Shown: positions 1-64,000 of the stretch, piece after piece
Numbering within the stretch: position 1 is the stretch's first letter
Layout: every line of letters begins with the position of its first letter
From: Syngnathus acus
Taxonomy: Eukaryota > Chordata > Actinopteri > Syngnathiformes > Syngnathidae
Assembly: GCF_901709675.1 (NCBI RefSeq)
Contig: NC_051092.1
Span: 11,966,491 to 12,030,490 of the forward strand
DNA: 64,000 bases
Direction: 5' to 3'
Made by a program: the position numbers and the translations under genes
Notes under the pieces: model-generated
Databases searched by the model: none
What the model was told of the DNA's origin: nothing
What the model saw: only the letters and a program-made list of their open reading frames with translations

Positions 1-67
1 TAAAATGAGGCGCTCGCAAGCATCAGTTCATCCGTCATTAAATTTACCTTGAAGGAATTGATGGCGG

Positions 68-436
68 CGGCGGCTCGGTGGCGCACTGGGTAGCACGTCC
101 GCCTCACAGTTAGGAGGGTGCGGGTTCGATTCCACCTCCGGCCCTCCCTGTGTGGAGTTTGCATGTTCTCCCCGGGCCCGCGTGGGTTTTCTCCGGGCAC
201 TCCGGTTTCCTCCCACATCCCAAAAAACATGCTTGGTAGGCTGATTGAAGACTCCAAATTGTCTCTAGGTGTGGTTGCGAGTGCGAATGGTTGTTTGTCT
301 CTGTGTGCCCTGCGATTGGCTGGCAACCGGTTCAGGGTGTCCCCCGCCTACTGCCCGATGACGGCTGGGATAGGCTCCAGCACTCCCGCGACCCCCGTGG
401 GGACTAAGCAGTTCAGAAAATGGATGGATGGATGGA
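68..436 (+). mobile_element. Young tRNA-derived SINE-like element, copy 1
   Basis: Begins with a tRNA-like head (B-box-like ggttcgattcc near 123), continues through the common fish core (tttgcatgttctccccgggc) and ends in an (ATGG)n tail. It is flanked by a perfect 12-bp target duplication, ggaattgatggc at 54-65 and 434-445, direct proof of insertion. It is over 95% identical by eye to the copy at 53519. Confidence 0.9.
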
Positions 437-445
437 ATTGATGGC

Positions 446-1661
446 AGCAGGGTGGGGTGGGTGGTACTGTTGCAACAATGGCAGCTGGTGATGGTTTATT
501 TGCATAAAATAGCAGCTAAAAACTCTGCTTTTCCAACTTTCCCCATGCCTATGATTAATTAAAGTCCTTCAAACAATTTTTAAAATCTTGTTCGGTAGCT
601 ATGCTCTTTTAATAATACTGGTTAGATACTTTTTATTTTTTTAGTTTGCTTTTGATTTTCTTTCCCTGTTCTGTTTTATACATTTTTCTAAATGTTCTAC
701 TTTTAATTATGTGAAGCAGAATGATTTACCTGCCCATGCAACTACGCTCTTATTTAGCTGGTCTGATGCCACTACAAAGGAAGCAGGATTTTTACTTTTA
801 TGACCCCACCCCTCAAAAAAATGCATATTATTCACAAGAAATCACAATATTTATTGAAGTATGTGAATCCAAATATTATCAGGGTGACATCCATGTAAAC
901 AAAATATACACCTCTCATTTGTCCTGTTATGAATTTTGGGTGAATTTTGGGCACACTCCATTGGCCAGCTCATTATTCCCTCCAAACTGCCGCTGATATT
1001 CCAAAATCTGTCTCTCGTTTGTCTTGCCTTATTTCCTCCTGTTTGCCCCCATTTGCTCTTCCTGCGTTGGAAAAACAACAACACAGCTTCTGACCCACTT
1101 GCCTTTAGAGCTCCAGTGTTTAATTGTGTGCTGCTGCTGTTGTACCAGGGGCAGGACTAATAAAAACATAGAAAGCCGAGCTGAAAGAATACCACTCACC
1201 CTGGCTTTAGGCCAATTATTTTCATACTTCTCATGCATTTCTAAATACTTTCTAATCATCAACAACTTGCAACTACACATGCATCCCCTAAATTAGAGCA
1301 ATAACATGATTCTGGTACTCATACATTACTAGTCCCTACAATTAATGCTGTTGGTTGAAATCAGCTGCAACTAACCCCTAGCTGACCTCGACACAATGAA
1401 AGAGCGACCACAACATTATGTGGGAGCCAATAAATGTCGTGTATTAGAAAGTCGGCCTCTGAAGTGGAGCCCCGCAGGGGTTTTGTAGATGAACACATAC
1501 TGTACAGTAGCTCAAAGCTCCATCCCACCAGTGACTCTTATGAAGACAAGCGTGCTATTATACTAGCCCCAGGTAGCAAAGATATGCACGTATTCCAGAA
1601 GAAGCTGCAAAGTCACAACGACTTATGATGCACAAACTCTTTAATCCTTTACATTCTAAAG
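446..1661. other. Nothing recognised (5' flank or intron 1)
   Basis: AT-rich, short overlapping ORFs on both strands without family resemblance. The same holds for 1834-2743, 3053-5195 and 6235-6557. No exon 1 candidate with a signal peptide was found. Confidence 0.6.
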
Positions 1662-1833
1662 TACCGTATTTTCCGGACTATAAGGCGCACCGGACTATAA
1701 GGCGCACCTTCAATGAATGGACCATTTTAAAACTTTGTTCTTATATAAGGCGCACCGGACTATAAGGCGCACTATCGGCTTTTGAGAAAATTTTAGGTTT
1801 TTAGGTGCACCTTATAGTCTGGAAAATACGGTA
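1662..1833. mobile_element. MITE with taccgtattttccggac inverted ends
   Basis: About 172 bp. Starts taccgtattttccggactat and ends with its near reverse complement, atagtctggaaaatacggta. The inside repeats the motif ggactataaggcgcac. TA at both ends may be the target duplication. No coding capacity. Confidence 0.85.
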
Positions 1834-2743
1834 CAATATTATAGGGCACCACTTTACAAAACCTTTTGTTTGTTTTGTGGGGAGGCTGGAACAGACCATT
1901 AGTATTTTCATTCATTTGAATGGGGAAAGGTGATTTAAGATGAGCGTTTTGAAATGCAAATGATTTAAAAACTCATCTTTTTTGTTGTTGTTCAGTCATG
2001 TGTCACATGATATAGTATGAAGTCTTGATGTGCAGCAAGATGTTAATCAATCCAACACCCCAGGTGTTGGAAATACATGATTTAAGGGATCGGGTTTATT
2101 AATTGCACACTGGAGAGATGTCCACTTGCTTGGAAATGTCAATTGTGTAACACAGAGATGACTTCACCATAAAGCTCATACAAACTGGGAATATGACTAA
2201 TTGCGCTCCTCTCAAATGCTAATTTGACATCTACAATCAGCACACTCTGGAGCATAAAAGAGAACTACTCGGGTAAGAATAATTTAATCAAATCAGGGAA
2301 TCCCAAAAACATGCGGCAGCTGAGCGGAAGTCTGAAATACATATGTCACAGAGTGAGAAGTGGGAATAAAATGACTAGATTGCATTGACATTTACTGCTG
2401 CAAAGTATATTAGCGTTACTTACAGCCAATTCCCAAATGCACTTGATTTTAAAAAGGGCCATATTATGGAAAATTTACTTTTTAATGGCTTTAATAGAAT
2501 TGTTGCATCTGGAGTGCCTGCCTCCACATTACGTATGAAATGACGCTATTGTTAGCTGCCTGTGAGCAAACTGTCATGTATTTCATATATAGTATGATAT
2601 CATATGTCATTTGAGCTTTCTTCACCCATGACACCAAAGTCGAAAACATCAAATCACGTCAAGTGTCCAGTAAAATCCCAGAAAGTCAAGCTACGTCATC
2701 ATTTGGGTTAACAAAGTCAGGTCATATCAAATCAAGTCAAGTG

Positions 2744-3052
2744 CTGTATTTTCCGCACTATAAGGCGCACCTAAAAACCTCCAATTTTCTCAAAAGCCGA
2801 CAGTGCACCTTATAATCAGGTGCGCCTTATATATGGACCAATATTGAGCCGCTACAGCAGGCGTGTTCAAAGTCCGGCGCGTGGGCCAAATGTATGTATC
2901 TTATATATGGACAAGGTTTTAAAATGGGCCATTCATTGAAGGTGCGCCTTATAATCCGGTGCACCTTATATATGGACAAAGTTTTAAAATGGGCCATTTA
3001 TTGAAGGTGCGCCTTATAAACCGGCGTGCCTTATAGTGCAGAAAATACGGTA
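2744..3052. mobile_element. MITE, same family, with internal foreign segment
   Basis: Inverted ends tgtattttccgcactataag and cttatagtgcagaaaatacg. Near 2868-2895 it holds gtgttcaaagtccggcgcg followed by tgggccaaatg, which resembles the left end of the hAT-like element at 5321. That suggests a nested insertion, since reduced. Confidence 0.75.
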
Positions 3053-5195
3053 ATACAATCATAACATATTCACACATAGCCACTTTTGTGATTTGGTTTG
3101 TGTGCCACTTTTTACAGGCTTTTTAGTGATGGATAAAATCAAATGTCATAGTCATTGTGTCTTTAAAATGCAAAGCTTGGATGCTGGTATGCTCTCAAGC
3201 TAGTAGGCTATGTCAACTGTGTTTTATTGACTGGAATCTTGTGAAAATGGAAGTTTAAACAAGTGCATTTATTGTTCCCCAAAAAGCATAGCTTCTACAG
3301 TTGCAGCACTTGTAGCATCTGTTTTGTATGCATTTCTATTAAAAAGTTTTAAGCTTGGGATTTAATGTGCAGTTACCAGCTAGGTTCTTGCAGAATTTCT
3401 ATCCCAGTCAGCATATAAAATGGAATTAAATAGTGAGCATTGCACATTATGCTGTGGCTGCACATCTACCGAACGGGAATATACATTTTTTTGTTCATAA
3501 AGGAGCTCATTCTGCTCAGTCTGCAGTGCTTGTCTATAACCATCTGGCTTTGGGAATTTAAGGCAAGCAGCTGCTTTGCACTGCAATTTGTTCCCAATAG
3601 ACAAGCTTGACTTTTTTTCTTTCATGAACAATTTCACTTTGTGCTTCCCCTGTTGCTGACCAAATGGTCTCATCTTGTTTACAATCGGTACGATGAATAT
3701 TTTCTGCATCTCCTGATTTGAGAATTGTTGTCAGTGAGAACATTTCTCTTTCTTGTTGCATACTTTGCTCAGCTGCATGGAGCCAGACAGATATATTGCT
3801 CTTACACCACGGCCATTAACGCTTACTCGGAAATATCCTGTGGGTGAGCGTATTGGTTTTTCCATGCTTACTCTGCCGTGTGTAGTGTGAATTGCATTTG
3901 GGATGTAGCTCAGCTATGGCAGCGCTAATAAAAATGCTCAGCAATCTGTCCATCATATTATCATTTGATTTTGTGGATTATGATTTGATTCATTTATTAC
4001 CAAAAGTGTCGATTAGCATTAACGCTAACTAGGGGAAAGGGCGACTGGATTATTTTTCAGGTCTCCATTTGGCACCCGTGCGTGCAAATGAAAATCAAGA
4101 GCTTTGACTTTGTGGATTATTTCATGCCATTTTTTTTCAGTTATGATGGAGCTACAATTGAGACTTTTGCATAATATTTGTGAAAAATAAGCGCAAGGGG
4201 ATCCGCTTTTGAATTAACTTCTGACATATCAATTAAGGCCAGAGTTACGTCTCCCTTGGAAGCAATTTACTCTATATGACATTTTTCCACCTTGACCTTT
4301 GCACATTCAATCTATACTGGAGGAAAGGATGGCCATGAGTATCATCTAAGGTGTTTTCTCAATCAATCTGCCTCGTATAATGGTAAGATGGTTTATTTAC
4401 TTTTGTAAAGGTTTGTCTTTTGTCAATGAGAATCATGTGTGATGTCAAGGCCAAAAGGTCTATTTGTCACACTTTTCAGACCTGAAGTCCATCGGGCTCT
4501 TACTGACAATTAAACAGATGGGTCTTGTCTCCATTTCCCGGCTCGCTCACTCGTATTACCATCATTGTCACTGACATCAAGCCCATTTGGCCCACTTCTC
4601 GGGAAATCGCCTGATGACACTGGATTGAATGCTGGCCCTTTCAATCAGGTTGACTGACCTGTTTGGCAACACCTCACCCCATGAATCTCTTATTTGTTTT
4701 GATGTCTCACAATCAAGCCGTTCGCCATCGCCTACTGGGATTGACAGCTTAATAGACCTTTTCACCATCAGGTCACACATACTTGGGGGTGGTAAAAATG
4801 TTGATTGTGCCGCTAGAAATCAGCAGAGCTTCCTAAACCCTTGAAATTTGCTGCCAGAAAGCCAGGTAAAAAAAAAATTGACGATTCCCTGTAGAAAACT
4901 ATAGATACATCTCAAATTTTCAATCTCTAAATGATTGCTCATCTTGAAATACTAAATGATATAAGATTGATCACTGATGCAGGGAAGGTGCTGGTGCTCG
5001 TCTTGTTGGCTCTCAGTGCTCATACAGGTTGGAAAATTGTGTAGGACTAAATTGAACAGTCATAAAATGGTAGAGATCCTGCTGGAAAGGAGTTGTTTGA
5101 TGACCTTTGGAAATTTTGAATCTGATCGAATGACCATGACATATGACAAAGGTCAATTCTTTCACCTGATTTTATTTAGCCTGTATATGCTACAT

Positions 5196-5256
5196 AGTCA
5201 AGTCAAAGTTATTTATATAGCTCTTAATCTCAAAGGGCTTCACCGAAACCTGAATA
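5196..5256. repeat. Short dispersed repeat piece (ttatttatatagc type)
   Basis: aagttatttatatagctctt followed by caaagggcttcacc: a common fish motif. Similar pieces are at 16930 and 32165. Confidence 0.5.
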
Positions 5257-5320
5257 TCAATGAAAGGAGCACCAAATAGTCATAAGTTTCTACTAAAACC
5301 ACAAATACAAACAGTTTAAC

Positions 5321-6234
5321 CAGGTCATGTGTCCAAAGTACGGCCCGCGGGCCAAATGCGACCCGCGTCTAAATTTAAACTGTCCCGAAGCATTGTGTCA
5401 TAAAATCAATAATAAGTGGCCCGCTGGCACTGACCTGCGCGCCTCAGAGCGAGCCACAGAAATTAATTTCGTCCTAACGGGAACGCGCGCGCACATGAGC
5501 CAGCGTTTACGATTGGTTGCGAGCGTGTCTCCATCCCTTCCCAGTTCACGCGCACACAAGTGCCCGTTTGCAAGATAATCAGTGTCACTTCCTCATTCAT
5601 ATGTCCACACACCAAGGACTAAGGCGACGCTAAAATCAGAGACGTTGCAAGTGACGCTGCACAGGGAAAAAAAAAAAACACGGACTACTGGTGAGAGCTT
5701 GTCTACTTCGTACTAACGCTACACACTGCTACGCGTCCGCGCCGCCGACTCACAGTGATCGCAAACAACAAAAAGACTATGGATTATTATTTTGTGATTA
5801 TGAAGTAATTTGTTGCGTATGAAGTTGAAATAAAAAAGATAAAATGGAGAATGATTTAATTTAGATTAAAAATCGGACATGATGCAACCTGGCCTGTTTA
5901 CTGCAGTCACAAACACCAATAACACCCTTTTTATTAATACAACAATAACAATAATAAAACAAACTCAATACATCTAATTAAAAAAAATCATTAAACTTTC
6001 TTAAAATTGTTCATTTGCATTTAATTTAGTATTATTTTAATCTTTAACTTTAATGGTAGTGCAATTGACAACAGATTTTCATTTGCAATATCAACCTGCA
6101 GACAGCAAAGGATATAGTTACATATTTACAAGTTCATTTACAATGGTAATGGTTTGAGGAATGTTGGTGCGAATGCCCTTATACATTTTCATCTAACCAA
6201 ATCTGGCCCGCATTGCAAAAAGTTTGGATAGGTG
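5321..6234. mobile_element. hAT-like non-autonomous element, CpG-rich
   Basis: About 0.9 kb. Left end caggtcatgtgtccaaagta and right end reading, reversed, as cacctatccaaactttttgc are imperfect inverted repeats; gcgggccaaat near the left and atctggcccgc near the right echo one another. Typical of fish hAT-type elements by memory. No transposase frame. The CpG-rich part (5330-5760) belongs to the element and is not a promoter. Confidence 0.65.
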
Positions 6235-6557
6235 ATAGAAGATAGATTAAAAAAACAAACAAACATCAAAATCGCTGTAATTATGATTGTAGATTGTGAA
6301 AACCCTAGTTTTTATTGTTTACACACATGATGAGAGGTCTGTTGCACCCTGGTCCTTTCAATCGGATTGATCTACCACTTTGGTGACACCTTCCCTTGTT
6401 TGTTTTGATGTCTCGTGCTTGAGCAGCTCGCCTGTCGCCTTCAGGACTGATGTGATTGGCAGCTTAATTGCTCTGGTGATGTTGCCTCTGAAGTGGCTTA
6501 ACTCGGTTGCTCTGTGTGTTTGTGTGTGTGTCCATGTGTCTGACTTCTGAATGGCAG

Positions 6558-55387
<48,830 letters not shown>

Positions 55388-56405
55388 CGCCTAGAAACGT
55401 CTAAACCGACACGACTAGCATGACTGTCAGTGTATGTAGAGGAAACTAAGCAGCCAAAACGTTCTCAACGAGCAAAGGTCTCATGTCACACGAGGAGACC
55501 GGAGGGACGCCCTCCCGGATGGTATGCTGATTTTACAAATGTGGTGTTATTTTGTTCCCTGCGCAGTCTCGGCGTCTTTGTTTTCTGATGCCAAAGGTTT
55601 CTTGCTCATTTCATTCTCAATCCTTATCCAGTTCCCGTTTTCATGCTGTACCCCAAAAGATTCACCTGAGGGGTTCAAGGGTAAGCGCAAACCAAACCCT
55701 TTAATTCTGTTTTGTTTTCAAGATTGTGTGCTCACTGACAGCGTTGATTTGTGTGGTTGTTGCTATTGTTTGTATTGATGGCGTATCAAGCCCGAGTAAC
55801 TCCGCATCCCGTCATTCTTTTTGTTGTCGAGTATTTAAAAAATGTACTGTACCTGCTCAACAGACATTTCGCTACTAGCTCAGTGTTGTATTGTAGCGCT
55901 GTGTGCTTTATATCAAGCAAAAGACAATATAGTAATCAAAGCCCTATCATGAAAAAAAATGAACACGCTGTCCCAAAATGTTGATTTCTAAATATTCCAC
56001 AAACTATAATCCCCAATTTAATATTAATTTTACAACATTGCCTCCAAAAATAAGCCAGACGATTTATTGACGATTTGGAAAATTTTCACCTGAAGTGCGC
56101 ACTCTCATGAGTTTCACTTACAATCCAGGCTAAATTTAGCTCAAGAAATACAAAAATGTTAATCCCTCAGTTGATCCCAATTCCACTTGTGGGATGAATG
56201 GTGAATATCCCCAGACAGCATTTTGGCAGAGTAGGTTTGTTTTCCCATGGTGCCACAGGAAATTCTTGGAGCTTTTGCCATGCTGAAAAGATGTATGTGT
56301 GAATTTAAAAATACTTTTTAGAATTGCCAAGGAATTACCGTACCATAACACCAAAGCTCCAAGTGGTAGTAAAATCAAACATTTACTATATTTGGTCTTT
56401 ATTCA

Positions 56406-56436
<31 letters not shown>

Positions 56437-57710
56437 GGATGCACTGGATTCCCAGTGCCTGCATCTGAACTCAGATGCCCCTTTTCCCGCTGCACACTCG
56501 ACATTGAGACAAACAATGTTCTACCTCTAGTCCCTGCTCAGTTGAGGTTCCAAGCAAATGCATAATGTCAAAATTAAAAAAAAACTTACCCTGTTGCTGT
56601 GCCCTAGTTTTGGAGACTGTGTCGTTATACTCCACAGTCTCCATTTTCCTGCCCTCAATCTCCTCTGAAATTAGATTTGTCAGCCTCGAAGCAAAGTGCG
56701 CTATCCATCCCAGACGGAACTTGCTCTGTAATGTGCACCACTGCCACCGACAGGACTGGAGTGAAATGAGTAAATTTTTACGAAAATCTTCTCATTTTAT
56801 ATTGTGTAAATTCTGCACTGGAACAATTATACCAAAACCTTTTTTGGTGATTTCATAGCACAATGTCAAGCAAAATGATGTAGTTGAACAGTGCTTATGC
56901 GCAATTTCCTACTAAATTCTTGTGAAAGCGTGTTAAGGGCCAAAACATGAAGGATTGATGAGAATGCACTTTCTTCCTGAATCCACCTCAGCCAAAAGCA
57001 GACTCCAATTCACGCTCCAACATTTTGCTGAATTTCTGCTTTTTCTCTGCAACACCTGACTCAGGAGCCAAGATGACTTGTGAATGAGCTCAACATCAAA
57101 CATGACTGTCTTTGTTTTCCCTGCCCTCTTCCTGCTTGTTTCCTCTTTGTTGTCGCTCTCTTAAAAGTGCTGTGAAGCAGACGCTGGCTTCAGGCCTGCG
57201 CGTCGAAAACGCTGCAAAGTTCCCGGGTTGAGCTTTTTTGTTTGTTGTGTTTCGACCGCCCCCGCAGTCGGCATCAGGGCCTGCTGGAGAGAACATGAGA
57301 GGACAAAGAATGAGTGATCATCCAGCATTGCCTTACCTCTCCGTTTTAATCAGCATCATGGTCACCACGTGCATGCCTTCTGAGGTTCAAGTTCTCTCCA
57401 CCTTGCCTTCGTGTTGCGCTGCCGGTGCCAGGTGTGCAGCTGATGCCTGTTTATCAAAGTGTTGACGTGTGTTTATACGGGGGGGGGCAGATTCCCCTTC
57501 TCCCCTCCACCATATCTGATTGTGCTTTAATACTGTACATTATTTACTCTTTTTGTGGAACTTGACTATAGCCCAAATAACTTTTTGTATACATTTGTAC
57601 ACTATTTACTGTATAAAAGAGAAAGATAACAGAAAGGATTGAAAATATTTATAACATGGTGTTAATTATTGTGCAAATATATTCACAATAAAAGTGTTGT
57701 GTTGTTATGG
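55388..57710 (+). other. cacna2d1: 3' untranslated region of the alpha2delta gene
   Basis: From the stop codon to about 15-20 bases past the polyadenylation signal at 57687. No intron is needed. It holds no recognised repeat or gene; short ORFs in it look random. The exact cleavage site cannot be seen. Confidence 0.8.
57687..57692 (+). terminator. cacna2d1: Polyadenylation signal AATAAA
   Basis: Canonical AATAAA followed within 10-30 bases by a GT-rich stretch (gtgttgtgttgttatgg), the usual downstream element. It is about 2.3 kb beyond the stop codon. Confidence 0.8.
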
Positions 57711-61572
<3,862 letters not shown>

Positions 61573-62025
61573 TAAGCATTTTAGTAGTACAAGAGCATTT
61601 TAATACTGTGTATGAGAGCATTTCAGTTTTAACTGAGAGCAGCCTGTGCAAAAGCGTTTGAGTAGTACCTGTGAGAGCAATTCAGTAGTGTGAGAGCATT
61701 TCAGGAGTGTGTGAGAGTATTTCAGTAGCATGGTATGAGCATTTTATTTATATGCATGAGAGTGTTTTAGTGGTTTATTAGAGCATTTCCAGTAATGCAA
61801 GTGAGAGCACAGTGTGTGCAAGAGATTATCAGTGTTATGTATGACAGCATTTTAGTCCTGTGAGAGCGTTTTAGTAGCATGTAGTGAGCAGCTCAGTCAT
61901 ACATAGTGTTTCAGTAAGGCGTACGAACGCGATCCAATAGTGGATGTGAGAGTATTTCAGCTGTATGTATGAGAGCATTTCAGCATTGTGTGAGAGCCAT
62001 TTTCAGTAGTGTGTATGACAAGCTT
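61573..62025. repeat. Degenerate 'gtgagagcatttcagtag' minisatellite
   Basis: Repeats of about 20-30 bp around gtgtgagagcatttcagtag, e.g. near 61690, 61705, 61950, 61970 and 61990. Looser units also occur before the TG tract (61290-61450), and reverse-oriented ones from about 61100. Confidence 0.8.
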
Positions 62026-64000
62026 GATATAGTGAAGTAACCCTGAATGATGCCTCAAGGGCCTCTCACAGTCATGAGTCATATGGGGGCGAATTAGCAG
62101 CGAGTGGCAGACAACACAACGTTGACTGTTTGCAGATGTGCGAGAAATGAGGAAGCACAGGTTAGCGCTCACTGTTTTCATCGTCGCGCTCATGTCCTCG
62201 GGCTGCTTTTCTTATCATGCCTATCTTTCGAATCTTTTCAACGCACACATGCACACACACACACACTCAGTTGAAGCCCAGTTGCAGGGTTAGGATGGTG
62301 TTTGTCTTTCTTTTAAGTCACTGCCAGGGATTTCGGTCGGACATTTAAGACCTACTGGTCAGCAACTGTTTTAAGACTCATGTGGTCCTTGAACACAAAA
62401 GGTGTGCCCACCCATGTGTTATATTTATGACGAATGCTTTGTTTTTACTCGTTGCAAATGAATAATAAAACAAGTATGATAAAGAAATGTATTTGAGCAC
62501 ATACAATCGCATTGATGTCAAGGGACTTACTGTTTGAGCGTCACTTATTCACCAGCACTATTGTCCTCAGGTCATTCATTCGGTTTTCAAATTCCCGGTC
62601 TGAGGCAATTTCAAGTTTACAAATGTGTTTCCAGCTCTTATTATAAACAAGCCCAAAGAGAAATGACGGAAGCTTTACGGGGAAAATAAACTAACAGCAA
62701 AACAATAGAGGCAAACATTTCCTTTTCTCTATACCATTCCATAAAATGCGCACGTAAACATGACCTATTTATTTATTTATTTCATAAATGATACTTCCAG
62801 TTCCCAGTGTAGTTTTGAGGGCAGCTGTACGTAGAGTGGGCTTCACAATGACGATGCACGTGACGCCGTGCTGATGGTGCGGGGGCCAAAGGATGTGCTT
62901 TTTAAACAGTTATGGCTTTGCAGGGATACACAAAATCCACTAATTGTTCCTCCCACATTCTGCCCGCTCCGTTTACGTCGACGCCCATAAACACAAGAGC
63001 AAGGCGGACAAAAGGCTGAAATTTCGACGTTTCTGTCCATGACTGAAAGTATGACATGAAAAAAGTTATTTCCAGGACAACATTGTTGAATTTTAAATGC
63101 TACCTAAATGATGGATGGCTTTTTTTTCCTGCTGGTTATGTGTGATTGATGACGCAAGGATCACAAGTGACACTTTGACAATCGGTGCACAAAAGTGAAC
63201 TATAATGAAATGAAAATCCGTTTTTTGACAGATAGTTTAATTTTTAAATATTATGCCTCCTGCAAAACAAAAGGGAAATACAATGTGACACAAGTTATGT
63301 CACAAAATACTTGTGGGGGAAGAGTGTGTGTGCATGTGTTTGATTCATCTTACCGTAACTGTCAGCAGACCTCAATTACGAGCAGCGGCCTCAATCTCGC
63401 GCCCGGACAACAGGAAGCGTGTGTTTGTTTTAAGCGACAGGATCTCTTAACACGGCGTATCTGTGTTTACTGCATCTGCGTCTACTGTCATCACGAACCT
63501 AAAAACAAACACACACACTCACACACACAATAAAGCACAAGAAAAGGTTCATTAGCAGGAGTCTTTTTATACTCTAACACTTAAAAGGCCCCTGCTGTCC
63601 CAAAGTTACAAAATGGAGGCTGCTACAGTAGATTCCTGTGATACTGCTGTCTGTCTAGTTAGTATTGACCATTTTTTTAATTTGATAAATCTGTATTTTT
63701 GTCTCTTCGGGTAATGTGTATTCCAGTCTATCCTTTTTTCCCCATAGGCGATAAACACAAAGTTCTCAAAGTTACATTTTCTCACTTGTCGTTTGCTCAG
63801 GTCTGGTCAATAGCATGAAACGCAAAAGCATCTCTGTAAAATCTGTAAACTCATTTGTGGTCTGTTACTTTAAATATTGAAAATTGAGGTATACGGAGAC
63901 ACTGTGGTGAAAGTGTGTGACTCATGCACACTTGTTTATTACGGCCAGCGACTACTTTCAGTAAGCAGCAGAAAATTAGTCACTTGAACAAGGGGGAACT
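62026..64000. other. Intergenic region to window end
   Basis: Short CA runs near 62250 and 63510, a TTTA run near 62767; otherwise nothing recognised. Confidence 0.6.

Noticed and set aside
118-441. 107-residue frame at the window start
   Set aside because: It is the sense translation of the SINE-like element; the copy at 53519 gives similar frames on both strands.
5330-5760. CpG-rich stretch as a promoter or exon 1 of the gene
   Set aside because: It lies inside the hAT-like element, whose 12083 relative shares the flanking parts, and it has no signal-peptide frame followed by a donor.
57238-57465. 75-residue frame in the 3' UTR as a separate small gene
   Set aside because: No homology; it lies well before the polyadenylation signal and looks like chance in a GC-richer patch.

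Overview
The window is teleost fish genomic DNA. The evidence is a compact vertebrate intron/exon gene (several introns of 71-93 bp beside introns of 5-13 kb), AT-rich introns full of (CA)n/(GT)n, tRNA-derived SINE-like elements with (ATGG)n tails, and the 'cggactataaggcgcac' inverted-repeat elements common in fish genomes. I see no prokaryotic gene, operon or CRISPR array.

One protein-coding gene fills most of the window, on the + strand: a voltage-gated calcium channel alpha-2/delta auxiliary subunit, closest by eye to alpha2delta-1 (cacna2d1). I traced 37 coding exons, from 6558 to the stop at 55385-55387. They join into one open frame of 3,192 nt (1,063 residues plus stop), with agreeing phases at every junction. 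Exon 1, with the start codon and signal peptide, is not recognised and probably lies upstream, so I number the first exon seen as exon 2. The product has, in order, the N-terminal alpha2 region, the triple-Arg motif linked to gabapentinoid binding, a VWA domain with a complete DxSxS MIDAS, the Cache-like region, the alpha2/delta processing region, the Cys-rich delta segment and a C-terminal GPI-anchor signal. The 3' UTR runs to a polyadenylation signal at 57687.

Layout: 1-6557, 5' flank or intron 1, with a young SINE-like element that has a perfect 12-bp target duplication, two TIR elements and a CpG-rich hAT-like element. 6558-7369, exons 2-3. 7370-20227, a 12.9-kb intron with a composite nested TIR element. 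20228-30487, exons 4-10, VWA start included, with a degenerate LINE fragment and a telomere-like minisatellite. 34262-38917, exons 11-22, plus a candidate cassette exon at 37048. 41817-49908, exons 23-35. 51534-55387, exons 36-38. 55388-57710, 3' UTR. 57711-64000, no gene recognised; it holds a large TG microsatellite inside a degenerate minisatellite.

The most interesting observations concern splicing: a (GT)25 tract lying against the exon 23 acceptor; two in-frame acceptors 48 nt apart exactly at the alpha2/delta processing junction (exon 35); and a phase-0 cassette exon candidate where mammals splice alternatively. I found no previously undescribed system. Family names come from memory of these proteins and repeats, not from a search.
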